Assembly: GCF_039522525.1 (NCBI RefSeq)
Contig: NZ_BAAADO010000003.1
Span: 248,001-312,000 of the forward strand
From: Salinibacillus aidingensis
GTDB lineage: Bacteria; Bacillota; Bacilli; Bacillales; Alkalibacillaceae
Reading direction: 5' to 3'
DNA: 64,000 bases
Shown here: positions 1 to 8,243 of the stretch, piece by piece
Position numbering within the stretch: position 1 is the first letter of the stretch
Layout: every line of letters starts with the position of its first letter
The notes under the pieces: generated by a model
Databases searched by the model: none
Seen by the model: the letters and a program-made list of their open reading frames with translations, nothing else
Told to the model about the DNA's origin: nothing
Position numbers and translations under genes: made by a program

Positions 1-1266
1 CATAACAAGGAGCTTGAGCAATGCAGGCAGGACCAGGACCTTCTGCGGCAAAAAGATGATCGAATAAGGAAACAGATTCATGAAGAACGTGAATCCTATC
101 CCTTTTTACAGAATATTGAGATTGCCTATTGGCCTTCTTTATATTACAAGGTGATAAAGCTTCAGGATGAGGAAAGACAGAGAGAAAATGTCAAGGAAAG
201 CCTTGCCGACATCAAAGGTCAGCAGCATAAACTGGAAAAGCATGCAAACGAAATCGCCGGGCAATGCAGTCACAAAATGACAAAAACAGACCAAATATGG
301 AAGGAATTAGCTCAGCTAAAGGAGAATGAATATAAAAAGAGAGATCTTTTGAAACGGCTAAAAGAAGAGAGGGAGCAGGATCAAACGGAACTTAAGGAAC
401 TAAAGAATCAATTGGCTCCTTATATAAAAGAGCAAAAGGACCTCTTTGCCAAAGCTGGAGAAACAGATGAAGAATCGTTTATGGCAAAGGGGACATTGGT
501 GGAAGAAAAACAACAGCTTCGCATAAAACAGGAGGAATGGCTCAACCATATTAAAATGGTTTTTGATTCGGAAGCAGAAAAGGTTGTGCAGCAGTCCTTC
601 GATTGGGATAATATACAACGGGAATTAGAGGAGAAGCAGCGGAGTATAAAATTACTTACAGAATCTATCGAAAGAAACATTCAGGACATTGCTGATTTAA
701 ATGCTCAACGTCAGCAGCTGGAAAAGAATGAACAGTTATCCTCTCTGCGTCATCAATTTGCATTCCAGAAAAATAAATTAAGGGAACAGGTAAAGCAATG
801 GATGGTCTATAAAGCAGCTGAGTCCTTTCTGAAAAAAACCAAGCAGATTTACCAGAATGAATATTTACCTGAAGTAATAGAAAAAGCTTCGTCGTATTTT
901 AGGAGACTTACAGAAGGAAGGTATCTTCAAATGATACCGCCTACTGATGATGATACGTTTAAAGCAGAGTCTGCTGACCATATACTTTATGATGTATCTG
1001 AATTATCTACTGGTACGGCGGCACAGGCCTATGTTTCCTTAAGATTAGCTCTTAGTGAAGTGATGAATGACCATCATGGTGTTCCATTTTTAGTAGATGA
1101 TGCATTTGTCCATTATGATGATTTCAGGAAAAAGGAAATGTTAGCGATTATTCATGAAATCAGTCAGAGACAGCAAATGATTTATTTCACATTTAACCGA
1201 AATGACGACCGTGATCAGGGCAATATTGTAGTAAATCTGCAAAATCCGGAAATTTCATTGCTATAA
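1..1266 (+). CDS. yhaN: YhaN-type AAA ATPase, C-terminal part (5' end outside window)
   Basis: The reading frame is open from base 1, so this is the 3' part of a longer gene (SMC/Rad50-like proteins of this family are about 900-1000 aa). The visible 421 residues are mostly charged coiled coil, followed by an ABC-type signature (LSTGTAAQAY) and a Walker B/D-loop stretch (FLVDDAFVHYDD) near the C-terminus. YhaN works with the YhaO-type nuclease in DNA break processing. The assignment rests on these motifs and on yhaM and yhaL following, as in Bacillus subtilis. Confidence 0.85.
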   Translation, partial: HNKELEQCRQDQDLLRQKDDRIRKQIHEERESYPFLQNIEIAYWPSLYYKVIKLQDEERQRENVKESLADIKGQQHKLEKHANEIAGQCSHKMTKTDQIWKELAQLKENEYKKRDLLKRLKEEREQDQTELKELKNQLAPYIKEQKDLFAKAGETDEESFMAKGTLVEEKQQLRIKQEEWLNHIKMVFDSEAEKVVQQSFDWDNIQRELEEKQRSIKLLTESIERNIQDIADLNAQRQQLEKNEQLSSLRHQFAFQKNKLREQVKQWMVYKAAESFLKKTKQIYQNEYLPEVIEKASSYFRRLTEGRYLQMIPPTDDDTFKAESADHILYDVSELSTGTAAQAYVSLRLALSEVMNDHHGVPFLVDDAFVHYDDFRKKEMLAIIHEISQRQQMIYFTFNRNDDRDQGNIVVNLQNPEISLL

Positions 1267-1340
1267 ATTCGCACAACCAATGGAATCGTGGTAAAATATT
1301 TTCAGAAATAGGCTTGGCTGAAGGCTTGGAGGGTTTCAAG

Positions 1341-1910
1341 TTGGGTAAACATGAAACAAATAGAGAAGATTGGGAAAAACATGAAGAAACATTAGAAAAA
1401 TTTATCCAGGTGATTGCAAAAAATATGAGTTTGTATGGGATCACAACATCGGTGGGCCGTTTGTATGGGACCCTTTATTTTTCTAATGAACCTATGACAC
1501 TGGATAATATGCGTGATGCTTTAAAAATGAGTAAGACCAGCATGTCTACTGGTGTACGTGCATTATCCGAAATGAAGATGGTGGAGCCGTCCTTTAAAAA
1601 GGGAATGCGTAAAGATTTATATAAATCGGAAGAGGATTGGTATAAGTCCTTTACTTCTCTCTTCGGAAATCGCTGGCGCCATCATACTGAAACGAATATT
1701 GAGGAAGCTGAGGAAACCATACATGAATTGGAAAAACTTAAGCAGCAGACCGATGAAGAAGAGCTTAAGGAGACCATCAATTATGATATAGAAAAGCTTG
1801 AATATGCTAAAAATTATTATTCCTGGCTTATGAAATTCATTCGTGTGGTCGAAACAGGTGAAATCTTTGAATATGTTCCAAGAGAAAAAAACGACGGGAC
1901 GAATGAATAA
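1341..1910 (+). CDS. GbsR/OpcR-type MarR-like transcriptional regulator
   Basis: A 189-aa protein with a winged helix-turn-helix at about residues 35-95; the recognition-helix stretch (SKTSMSTGVRAL) and following K-G-x-R-K-D-L-Y motif are typical of the GbsR/OpcR family that controls choline and glycine betaine genes. A GGAGGG ribosome site 8 nt upstream favours the TTG at 1341 over the TTG at 1314. It sits between yhaN and yhaM, where B. subtilis has no such gene. A second family member lies next to opuA at 11563-12048. The effector and targets are unknown. Confidence 0.8.
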   Translation: MGKHETNREDWEKHEETLEKFIQVIAKNMSLYGITTSVGRLYGTLYFSNEPMTLDNMRDALKMSKTSMSTGVRALSEMKMVEPSFKKGMRKDLYKSEEDWYKSFTSLFGNRWRHHTETNIEEAEETIHELEKLKQQTDEEELKETINYDIEKLEYAKNYYSWLMKFIRVVETGEIFEYVPREKNDGTNE

Positions 1911-1973
1911 TAAGTTCAACTAACCATCAGTGGGGGATGGAGAACCCCCCCACTGATGGAAGTTTCACTTTAT
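1910..1973 (+). repeat. Repeat family A palindrome, copy 1
   Basis: It begins at the stop codon of the regulator gene: a conserved left flank (ATAAGTTCAACTAA), a near-perfect hairpin with CCATCAGTGGGGG and CCCCCACTGATGG arms, and a right flank (AAGTTTCACTTTAT). No T-run follows, so it is not an ordinary terminator. Related copies are at 4619-4684, 15639-15794 and 21063-21342. Confidence 0.85.
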
Positions 1974-1993
1974 AAATTGGGAGAGGGATTGTA

Positions 1994-2944
1994 TTGTTAA
2001 AAGAAATTGGCTATGTCGAAGTTGGTCAGCCATTTGAAGGATTTTTACTGATAAAATCAGCCACAAAAGGTGTTGCCAGTAATGGTAAACCTTTTTTAAC
2101 GCTGATTTTGCAGGACAGCTCAGGTGAAATAGAAGCTAAACTCTGGGAAGCTACAGAAGAGGATGAAAAGACGTTTACACAAGAGCAAATCGTGAAGGTT
2201 GCAGGGGACATCAGCCAGTTTCGGGGAAAGCCTCAGCTCAGAATCCAGCAGATTCGTCCTTCCCAGCCGACTGATGGAGTTCGGCTGCAGGATTTTCTCG
2301 CAAAAGCACCTGTTGAAGTAAACCAGTTGGAAGAACGATTAACAGAAGCTATATTTGAAATGGAAAACCCGAATATACAAAGAATTGTACGGTACTTTAT
2401 CAAGAAGTATGAAAAAGAATTATTCCTGTTCCCGGCAGCTGTAAAAAATCATCATGAATATGTTTCAGGCCTGGCCCATCATATTTGTTCCATGCTGAAT
2501 ATCGCGAGAGATCTAAAACATCAATATGATGATATTAATCAGGACTTACTTTATGCGGGCATCATTCTGCATGACTTAGGAAAGATTACCGAATTATCAG
2601 GCCCGGCAGCTCCTAATTACACTACGGAAGGAAAACTATTAGGCCATATTTCTATTATGGCTGAAGAAATAGGGAAGGCTGCTGAAGAATTAAGTATTGA
2701 AGGGGAAGAAGTCTTATTATTGAAACATATGATTTTGTCCCATCACAGTAAAGGGGAGTGGGGAAGTCCCAAACCCCCTCTGATAAGAGAAGCAGAAGTC
2801 CTTCATTTAATAGATTTAATTGATGCAAAGATGAATATGATGAACCGGGCACTTCAGAAGACAAAACCAGGTGAATTTACGGAACGAATTTTTGCTTTGG
2901 ATAATCGGAGCTTTTACCGCCCTGTTTTTGAAAAAAAGGATTAG
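1994..2944 (+). CDS. yhaM: 3'-5' exoribonuclease YhaM
   Basis: A 316-aa protein of the usual YhaM length (about 314 aa). It has an OB-fold nucleic acid binding domain (about residues 15-90) and an HD-type metal-dependent domain (about 155-280) with paired histidines near residue 162 and HDLGK at 193-197. YhaM is a cytoplasmic exonuclease acting on RNA and single-stranded DNA. The TTG start has a GGAGAGG site 7 nt upstream. The gene lies between yhaN and yhaL as in other Bacillaceae, apart from the extra regulator gene. Confidence 0.93.
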   Translation: MLKEIGYVEVGQPFEGFLLIKSATKGVASNGKPFLTLILQDSSGEIEAKLWEATEEDEKTFTQEQIVKVAGDISQFRGKPQLRIQQIRPSQPTDGVRLQDFLAKAPVEVNQLEERLTEAIFEMENPNIQRIVRYFIKKYEKELFLFPAAVKNHHEYVSGLAHHICSMLNIARDLKHQYDDINQDLLYAGIILHDLGKITELSGPAAPNYTTEGKLLGHISIMAEEIGKAAEELSIEGEEVLLLKHMILSHHSKGEWGSPKPPLIREAEVLHLIDLIDAKMNMMNRALQKTKPGEFTERIFALDNRSFYRPVFEKKD

Positions 2945-3010
2945 TTCTATTTTTTCTTGTACAGGCATAGGTTTGTACAAAAGGCAGATGAAGAAGGGGA
3001 GATTCATGTC

Positions 3011-3235
3011 ATGATGATTGGTCCATTTCCATGGTGGATTGCGGTTATCATTGGTCTGATTATTTTTAGCGGATATATGGCTTTCCGTGCGATTCGATCT
3101 GAAATGAGATTAGAGCAGGAATTTATTGAAAAAGAAGGTAAGGTTTATATGGACCGGATTGAGGAAGAGAGAAAACATAAGGAAGAGACAAATCAATCAG
3201 GAAAAGGCGAGGATGAAGTACAGTCCATAAGCTGA
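3011..3235 (+). CDS. yhaL: YhaL family small membrane protein (sporulation-associated)
   Basis: A 74-aa protein with one N-terminal membrane segment (WWIAVIIGLIIFSGYMAF) followed by a charged tail containing the family stretch EFIEKEGKVYMDR. An ATG at 3011 (or 3014) after AAGGGGAG is preferred over upstream TTG codons that would add an unlikely 18-residue extension. YhaL lies between yhaM and prsA in B. subtilis and is linked to sporulation; its molecular role is not known. Confidence 0.85.
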   Translation: MMIGPFPWWIAVIIGLIIFSGYMAFRAIRSEMRLEQEFIEKEGKVYMDRIEEERKHKEETNQSGKGEDEVQSIS

Positions 3236-3275
3236 AAAAGCCTTGCTAAACCATTTATGGTTAGCAAGGCTTTTT
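3235..3275 (+). terminator. Intrinsic terminator after yhaL
   Basis: A long hairpin (AAAAGCCTTGCTAA paired with TTAGCAAGGCTTTT) ending in a T-run directly after the yhaL stop. It ends the yhaN-yhaM-yhaL transcript. Confidence 0.9.
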
Positions 3276-3288
3276 CATAAAGTCTGTT

Positions 3289-3335
3289 AAAAAACGAACA
3301 CATTTGCCGTCATGAGCAAATGTGTTCGTTTTTTT
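3289..3335 (-). terminator. Intrinsic terminator after prsA
   Basis: Arms ACGAACACATTTGC and GCAAATGTGTTCGT are flanked by A- and T-runs on both sides, so it can work in both directions. It lies just downstream of the prsA stop. Confidence 0.9.
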
Positions 3336-3348
3336 GGTATCTCATTAC

Positions 3349-4320
3349 TTATTCATTACTCTTACTTTCTTCGTTATCGGAGCTGGAGCTGTTTTCTTTA
3401 TTGTCGCCACTTCCACTATTTTGACTATCTCCGTTGTTTCCACTTTCTTTATTCAGATTAAACATGCCCTTATATTCGTCAATTTTGACATCAATATTTG
3501 CATCCGTAATCATTTGTCGAAGGTTTTCCTGTGCTTTTTGTAATTGTTCTTGATCTGATTGTAATTTCTCTTTGGCCAGTGTATTCTTTATATCCTCTTT
3601 CATATCTTCCAGTGGGTCAATTTCTTCTTCAACATCACGCTTATCTGTCACTTTGATTACGTGCCAGCCATGTGTTGTTTGTACAGGCTCGCTGATTTCT
3701 CCCGGCTCAAGGTCAAATGCAGCGTCCTTAAATGGAGCTACATACTGGTCGGTAATTTTAATGAAACCGTAAGATCCGCCTTTTTCAGCTGAGCCTGGAT
3801 CCTGGGAATTTTCCTTCGCTAATTCAGCAAAATCCGCTCCGTTATTGAGTTTGTCAATAAGTTCCTGCGCTTTCTTCTTTTCCTTAACCAGAATATGACT
3901 GACTTCCACTTCATATTGCATACGGTTGTAACGCTTTTGTACGGCATCATCTGAAACTTCTATGCCATCAATTAACGCTTGTTCCTGAAGCTTCATTTGT
4001 TTTACATATTCACGATAATCCTCTTCATTTTGGAAATTTTGCTGTTGTAGATACATTGAAAAAGAATCGCCATATTGTTCCTTTTCTTGTTCAATTTGGG
4101 TATCAACCTGATCTTCAACATCATATTTGTCTTCAAGAATCTGTGTAATCACCATATTGTTTAGAACACTTTGACCTGCTTTTGATTTTAATTCTTCATA
4201 AAATTCATCTTTTGTAATGTTACCGGTTTCCGATTCTACTACAACCTCTCCATCCTGAGAGCAGGCAGCAAGGGCTAGTACAAATACAGCCATGATGGAT
4301 GCAATGGCAAGTTTTTTCAT
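3349..4320 (-). CDS. prsA: Foldase lipoprotein PrsA (parvulin peptidyl-prolyl isomerase)
   Basis: A 323-aa extracytoplasmic foldase anchored in the membrane by lipid; it helps secreted proteins fold after Sec export. The lipoprotein signal ends at lipobox LAAC with Cys20. A parvulin-type PPIase domain follows at about residues 138-230 (starts EVSHILVKEK, contains HGWHVIKV), and the tail after residue 290 is rich in Ser, Asn, Glu and Lys. Length is typical (B. subtilis PrsA about 292 aa) except for the extended tail. It is convergent with yhaL. Confidence 0.95.
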   Translation of the reverse strand: MKKLAIASIMAVFVLALAACSQDGEVVVESETGNITKDEFYEELKSKAGQSVLNNMVITQILEDKYDVEDQVDTQIEQEKEQYGDSFSMYLQQQNFQNEEDYREYVKQMKLQEQALIDGIEVSDDAVQKRYNRMQYEVEVSHILVKEKKKAQELIDKLNNGADFAELAKENSQDPGSAEKGGSYGFIKITDQYVAPFKDAAFDLEPGEISEPVQTTHGWHVIKVTDKRDVEEEIDPLEDMKEDIKNTLAKEKLQSDQEQLQKAQENLRQMITDANIDVKIDEYKGMFNLNKESGNNGDSQNSGSGDNKENSSSSDNEESKSNE

Positions 4321-4515
4321 GTTAACACTCCTAATCCTTGTTCATTAATAATTGTCTTTCAACAATATAACATATTTTTTCATTAATACATAGTTAAAAT
4401 ACCATTTCGGAATTTATACATTGTGGGCAAAATTTTTTATTTATAGGGAAGTGCCTACTCAAAATGATCATCAGATACATAGGGTGGAAGTGTAAATATT
4501 TAAGGAGGTGCTCAT

Positions 4516-4608
4516 ATGGGTTACGGAGGATATGGATACGGCAGCGGTTTTGCGTTAATTGTTGTGCTGTTTATTCTGTTGATTATTGTTGGTGCGGCCT
4601 GGTACTAA
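4516..4608 (+). CDS. YjcZ family tiny sporulation-type protein
   Basis: A 30-aa protein: a Gly/Tyr-rich start (MGYGGYGYGSGF) and a single hydrophobic helix (ALIVVLFILLIIVGAAW). This is the signature of the YjcZ/SscA-like small proteins of Bacillaceae spores. A strong AAGGAGGTG site is 6 nt upstream of the ATG. The exact function is unknown; family members are abundant in spores. Confidence 0.85.
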   Translation: MGYGGYGYGSGFALIVVLFILLIIVGAAWY

Positions 4609-4618
4609 AACAAAAATA

Positions 4619-4684
4619 TAAAGTGAGACTTCAATCGGTGGGGGAATTTTAACCCCCCACTGATTGTTAGCGAACTTATCAGGC
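4619..4684 (-). repeat. Repeat family A palindrome, copy 2 (reverse orientation)
   Basis: The same element as at 1910-1973, inverted and diverged. The outer stem pair C-G of the other copies has become A-T on both arms (CAATC with GATTG) and another pair is a G-T wobble, so pairing is kept. The flanks (AAGTGAGACTTC and GTTAGCGAACTTATCAGG) match the other copies. Confidence 0.8.
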
Positions 4685-4743
4685 CCCAAACGAGCAGATA
4701 CTTCATCATCCGGCGATCGAATTACGAAAGTCCGAAGAGGGAT

Positions 4744-4780
4744 AAAAAAGGGGGAAGCCTGACTTGGCTTCCCCCTTTTC
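4744..4780 (+). terminator. Intrinsic terminator-like hairpin
   Basis: AAAAGGGGGAAGCC pairs with GGCTTCCCCCTTTT around a short loop. It may end the small YjcZ-type transcript or a minus-strand transcript. Confidence 0.7.
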
Positions 4781-4850
4781 ATGGTGTTTAATTTGTTATA
4801 ACGTAAATGTCTGATGCTTTCCCTGATAAAGGCCTGTCTGATTCCACCAG

Positions 4851-4998
4851 ATCTGAACCGGTCGCCTCCGCTTTTCCTGTCCAGCTGCGGCACCTAGGTC
4901 AAGGCGGATATAAGCCAAAGCCATTCCGTGGCCAAACCATGCCACTCCATGTCATTGTCTTATCCCGCACGACCTGAACAGTCGCCTCCGCTTTTCTA
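4851..4998 (-). repeat. Repeat family B, copy 1
   Basis: Read on the minus strand: an outer motif close to AAAAGCGGAGGCGAC, a central inverted region (GGGATAAGAC ... GGCTTATATCC), the motif TTGACCTAGGTGCCGCAGCTGG, and then a second partial left motif (GAAAAGCGGAGGCGACCGGT). The central part is very similar to the copy at 21172-21294. Other copies are at 17717-17888 and 35262-35446. Confidence 0.8.
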
Positions 4999-5178
4999 GC
5001 CTAAATATAATACTTCTATATAGGAGGAGATAAGCAGGATCGTGATGGAGATGTTTATCGTTTTGAATACTTTATGGGATTTATCATTAGACATTTCGGT
5101 TTTTAAGCATAACGAATACGTTAGTGAATTGAAGATATATAAAGTAAATAATGCAAATGGTACATAAAATAACAGCAT
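4996..5178 (-). CDS. Possible small two-helix membrane protein
   Basis: A 60-aa open frame with two hydrophobic stretches (N-terminal MLLFYVPFALFTLYIF and C-terminal ISITILLISSYIEVLYL) separated by a basic linker. A good ribosome site (GGGAGGG) lies 6 nt upstream of the ATG, which is why it is listed. Its 3' end touches repeat B copy 1. I recognise no family; it could be spurious. Confidence 0.4.
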   Translation of the reverse strand: MLLFYVPFALFTLYIFNSLTYSLCLKTEMSNDKSHKVFKTINISITILLISSYIEVLYLG

Positions 5179-5344
5179 ATTTCTCCCTCCCGTGCGTACC
5201 TATTGTCTAACTGTGGCACCCTGGGTAAAAGCTTGTCATTCTGTGGATTATGCTTTTACTGTCTGCTTTGCCTGGTGCCTGCACTTTTAAAATTACTTTA
5301 TCAAAAAATATGATGATTGAACAGATATAATGATAAGGAAATGG

Positions 5345-5370
5345 AAAAGCACCCTTTGCCAGGGTGCTAT
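5345..5370 (-). terminator. Intrinsic terminator of the DUF3267 gene
   Basis: Arms AGCACCCT and AGGGTGCT around TTGCC, followed by a T-run on the minus strand. It overlaps the stop codon of the gene at 5367-5909. Confidence 0.8.
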
Positions 5371-5909
5371 TTTTGAATCAGTATATCATACCCATCTTTC
5401 GCATTTTCAATTTTGCATTTTTTCGGAGCTTTTAAAAACTGCTTACAATAATAATAGTCCTTCAATGATAATCCGATATTAAAAGCTGTGAATAAGAGTA
5501 TATAAGGATAATAGTCTGCAAGAACAAACCCGGCAATTAATGCTGGAATGGTAAGGAAAAGGGTAGGTCCAAGCCACATAAATATTGAAACTTTTTTAGA
5601 TAAGGAGGACTTTGGCTTAACCATAAGTGCTGGCACGAACCGCAGTAATACGCTCCAGTTAATCTTTGTTCGTTTATAGCAGAGAATTAATGGGATAACA
5701 TGTGCCATTTGATGAACAGTAGGTAAAGTGAATAAAATAATTAATAAAGGTATAAATCCATGATCTTTTATTAGGACATCCTGATGATAAATCGAATAAG
5801 GTAAAAAGAGAATGATAAATGAGAAGAAGGCAAGAAAACTTGACATTAAATAAAGTCTGCCTAATCCAAATTCTCTTGAAACGTTAACGGTTTTCCAGCA
5901 ATTGTTCAT
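5367..5909 (-). CDS. DUF3267-type membrane protein (zincin-like, probably inactive)
   Basis: A 180-aa protein with about four membrane segments. The zincin-type helix normally carrying HExxH reads HQMAH here, so the catalytic glutamate is replaced by glutamine. The protein therefore looks like a degenerate member of the DUF3267 putative metalloprotease family. It lies between prsA and hpr, the place where B. subtilis has the membrane protein YhaJ, but I cannot prove orthology. Its role is unknown. Confidence 0.65.
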   Translation of the reverse strand: MNNCWKTVNVSREFGLGRLYLMSSFLAFFSFIILFLPYSIYHQDVLIKDHGFIPLLIILFTLPTVHQMAHVIPLILCYKRTKINWSVLLRFVPALMVKPKSSLSKKVSIFMWLGPTLFLTIPALIAGFVLADYYPYILLFTAFNIGLSLKDYYYCKQFLKAPKKCKIENAKDGYDILIQK

Positions 5910-6190
5910 TGCGGGTCCCCCCTTACTACATGCTGTATTTTTTCTGAGTTCTTTATCCTCAAGGAATAATACTCGCTTTTTGAACCAAAATCAATACCTT
6001 TTTCATCATAAATATAAAAATTTTAAACAGGCATTCATTACATGCAGTAAAAAACAATGGTAATGTAGGAAAACTCACTGAAAACGTGTTTTCTGGTTTC
6101 TGAAATCCTGTGGTATGGAAGGAGGATTACACAACTGAAAATATTCTATGTCTCAAAAGAAATAAAGTGTAAACATATACCCATGTGATG

Positions 6191-6739
6191 TTATTTCACG
6201 GTGTCATTTTTATCTGTTACGGTCTCTTTTACAACATTTTGGATGGAACGATTGAAGATATCCATATATTCATCTCCATAAATATCCCGAATGACAGCAA
6301 TCAAATCCTGAAATTCCGGAAATTTTCCATAGAGTTCCTGCAGCTTCAAGGAACCGTTTACAATTCGGTTGTTATCAACATTATGGGTATCAAGGATTTC
6401 CTCTAGTAGATGATTTCCTTTTTGGGTGAGCTCCACATACGTATTTCTTTTATCATTCTCTTTCTTTGAAAAGGTCAGCAGCCCGCGCTCTTCCAGCTTT
6501 TTTGAAAAGTTAAACGCTGTTGATACGTGCATAACTCCGAATTTGGATATTTCAGAGATGCTTGATCCTTTGAGATGATAGGCAATTAATAAAATATGGT
6601 GTTCATTTATATTTAAGCCAAATGGTTTCACCCAATCCTGCCAGTCTTTTTCTATTGCCTTCCATAATGCTTTGCTAAGCTGTGTCATTTTATGGCTGTA
6701 TATAATCGCTTCTTCTATGGAATAACGCTCGCTACTCAT
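6191..6739 (-). CDS. hpr: Transition-state regulator Hpr/ScoC (MarR family)
   Basis: A 182-aa winged-helix DNA-binding protein. The N-terminus (SIEEAIIYSHKMTQLSKALWKAIEKDW, shown in part) and the HTH (SSISEISKFGVMHVSTAF) with its wing (KKENDKRNTYVELT) match Hpr/ScoC, which in B. subtilis represses extracellular protease and sporulation genes. The length is slightly shorter than the 203 aa of B. subtilis. It is monocistronic and stands apart from prsA as in relatives. Confidence 0.92.
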   Translation of the reverse strand: MSSERYSIEEAIIYSHKMTQLSKALWKAIEKDWQDWVKPFGLNINEHHILLIAYHLKGSSISEISKFGVMHVSTAFNFSKKLEERGLLTFSKKENDKRNTYVELTQKGNHLLEEILDTHNVDNNRIVNGSLKLQELYGKFPEFQDLIAVIRDIYGDEYMDIFNRSIQNVVKETVTDKNDTVK

Positions 6740-6838
6740 TCTATCACTCCCTATTATAATATCGCTTTGGTTCTATTATGCCAGTAATAAGGAGATTAAT
6801 AAAGTTTATTTTTCGAAATATTTTTTAATCATAGCAAA

Positions 6839-6873
6839 AAGCATCAGATTAAGTCGGAACAGAATCTGATGCT
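6839..6873 (-). terminator. Intrinsic terminator after the sigma/anti-sigma operon
   Basis: Arms AAGCATCAGATT and AATCTGATGCTT, followed on the minus strand by a T-run, just beyond the anti-sigma stop. Confidence 0.85.
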
Positions 6874-6881
6874 TCCCCCTT

Positions 6882-7577
6882 TTATTCCAAAAGAGACTCG
6901 TTATTCAGTTGTACAGCCCGGAATTCATAGCTGCTGATGGGGTTTTGGTTAAGCTGATTTTTCAGGATGAGCCGGTAAAATTCCCGCAATTGCTGATCTT
7001 TAATATAAATATATTGATGATCATGATTTAACTCAATGGAACCCTTTGTAATCGTGGAGTTATTGGTTTCGATATCTGCTCTCACATGCTTCTCCAGGTC
7101 GTCATCAATGTAGAGAATCATTTCTCTGCGGACGGGATTATACCATGCATATCCTTTATTATCTCCACTGGACGTATGAACCAGATCATAAATTTCCGTT
7201 TTGGGATCAATTACAAAGCTTTCGTTTTGATTTGCTGAATGTGTAGCTGTTTCATGCTCCGTCATCTTTTCCCCGGTAAAAACGCCGCTTATAAATAATA
7301 CGGCACCTATGGATACAGCAAGAATACCTTTATACCAGGTTTTAAATTCCCTCTTTCGTTGGCGCTGGACTTCTGAAGACAGCTGGTTCCAAATTGATTT
7401 CTGCTGGGTTTCAGGAACCTCAACTTCTTCATTTAGAGTATGGGTCCAGAAGGAGAATAATTCCTGGCAATCCTGGCATTCATTTAGATGCTCCTGAACT
7501 TTAATTTCTTCATTTTCGGGCAGCTCCTGCTCAATAAAATCAATGATCTTTTCTTCTGACAAGTGGTTAGGCATCAT
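6882..7577 (-). CDS. Anti-sigma factor with zinc-finger (zf-HC2) domain
   Basis: A 231-aa protein. The N-terminal anti-sigma domain has the zinc motif H-x3-C-x2-C (H30, C34, C37), followed by one membrane helix (about residues 84-101) and an extracytoplasmic domain. It probably holds the ECF sigma factor encoded just upstream at the membrane until a signal releases it. The ATG at 7577, with AGAGGTGAT upstream, is chosen over a GTG three codons earlier. It overlaps the end of the sigma gene by about 11 nt, indicating translational coupling. Confidence 0.85.
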   Translation of the reverse strand: MMPNHLSEEKIIDFIEQELPENEEIKVQEHLNECQDCQELFSFWTHTLNEEVEVPETQQKSIWNQLSSEVQRQRKREFKTWYKGILAVSIGAVLFISGVFTGEKMTEHETATHSANQNESFVIDPKTEIYDLVHTSSGDNKGYAWYNPVRREMILYIDDDLEKHVRADIETNNSTITKGSIELNHDHQYIYIKDQQLREFYRLILKNQLNQNPISSYEFRAVQLNNESLLE

Positions 7578-8157
7578 GGCGATCACCTCTTTGTAAATCC
7601 TGTGGTGATAGGTAATATTTCTTTAAATTTTTGATTCCATAACGGATCAGGGATTTTACCGTTCCTAACGGGCGATCTAACCTTTCTGCTGTTTCTTTAT
7701 GAGACAGGGATTCAATATAGTTTAAGTAAATAGCCTGTCGTTGTGCCGGGGGCAGGTGCTGAAGGGCATCCTTTAATTGTTTTTTGTCTTCATTGGCTAA
7801 TGCAATGTCTTCTACACTTTGTTCAGTGCTTTCCTTCTGATAGAGTAATTGCTCTTTTAAGACGACTCTGTCTTTCTTGCGGATGTAATCGATGGCCCTG
7901 CTTTTTGCCCGAACCGCCAGCCAGGATTTAACGCTTCCGCGGGTGGGATGATAGCTATTAGCTTTACGATAGTATTCCAGAAATAAATCGTGACACAAAT
8001 CAGCTGTGTCATCACGATCTTTAAGGATGGAATAAACAATTTTGTAGATAAACTGGAAATAACGTTCATATAAAATTTTAAAGTCGTCCAGTGACCCCTT
8101 TTCAACCGCTTTTAATAATTCCTCATCCGTTTTCTCTTTCTCCAGCATCCATTTCAC
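7567..8157 (-). CDS. ECF-type sigma-70 family RNA polymerase sigma factor
   Basis: A 196-aa protein with sigma region 2 (about residues 28-95, including DLCHDLFLEYYRKA and SWLAVRAKSRAIDYIRK) and region 4 (about 130-185, LPPAQRQAIYLNYIESLSH). It directs RNA polymerase to a small set of promoters and is paired with the downstream membrane anti-sigma factor. It is divergent from the NEW3/ABC operon, an obvious candidate target. The regulon is not known from sequence. Confidence 0.9.
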   Translation of the reverse strand: MKWMLEKEKTDEELLKAVEKGSLDDFKILYERYFQFIYKIVYSILKDRDDTADLCHDLFLEYYRKANSYHPTRGSVKSWLAVRAKSRAIDYIRKKDRVVLKEQLLYQKESTEQSVEDIALANEDKKQLKDALQHLPPAQRQAIYLNYIESLSHKETAERLDRPLGTVKSLIRYGIKNLKKYYLSPQDLQRGDRHDA

Positions 8158-8193
8158 ATCCTATCCACATGGGTTAAATATCTCCTTTATTAT

Positions 8194-8222
8194 TTATAAA
8201 AGGCATTTCAAATGTTTGTCAA
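8194..8222 (-). promoter_or_regulatory. Sigma-A type promoter of the ECF sigma gene
   Basis: On the minus strand: TTGACA, a 17-nt spacer, TTATAA, about 40 nt upstream of the sigma start. It suggests basal vegetative transcription in addition to any autoregulation. Confidence 0.7.
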
Positions 8223-8243
8223 CTCTTTAGTGCTTTAAAGCAT

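Noticed and set aside
1920..1965. Family A palindrome as a rho-independent terminator
   Set aside because: The stem is strong but no T-run follows in either direction and the flanks are conserved in several contexts, so a repeat element explains it better.
4700..4740. Transposase remnant near repeat B copy 1
   Set aside because: No coding similarity visible in any frame; only repeat sequence and terminator-like hairpins.
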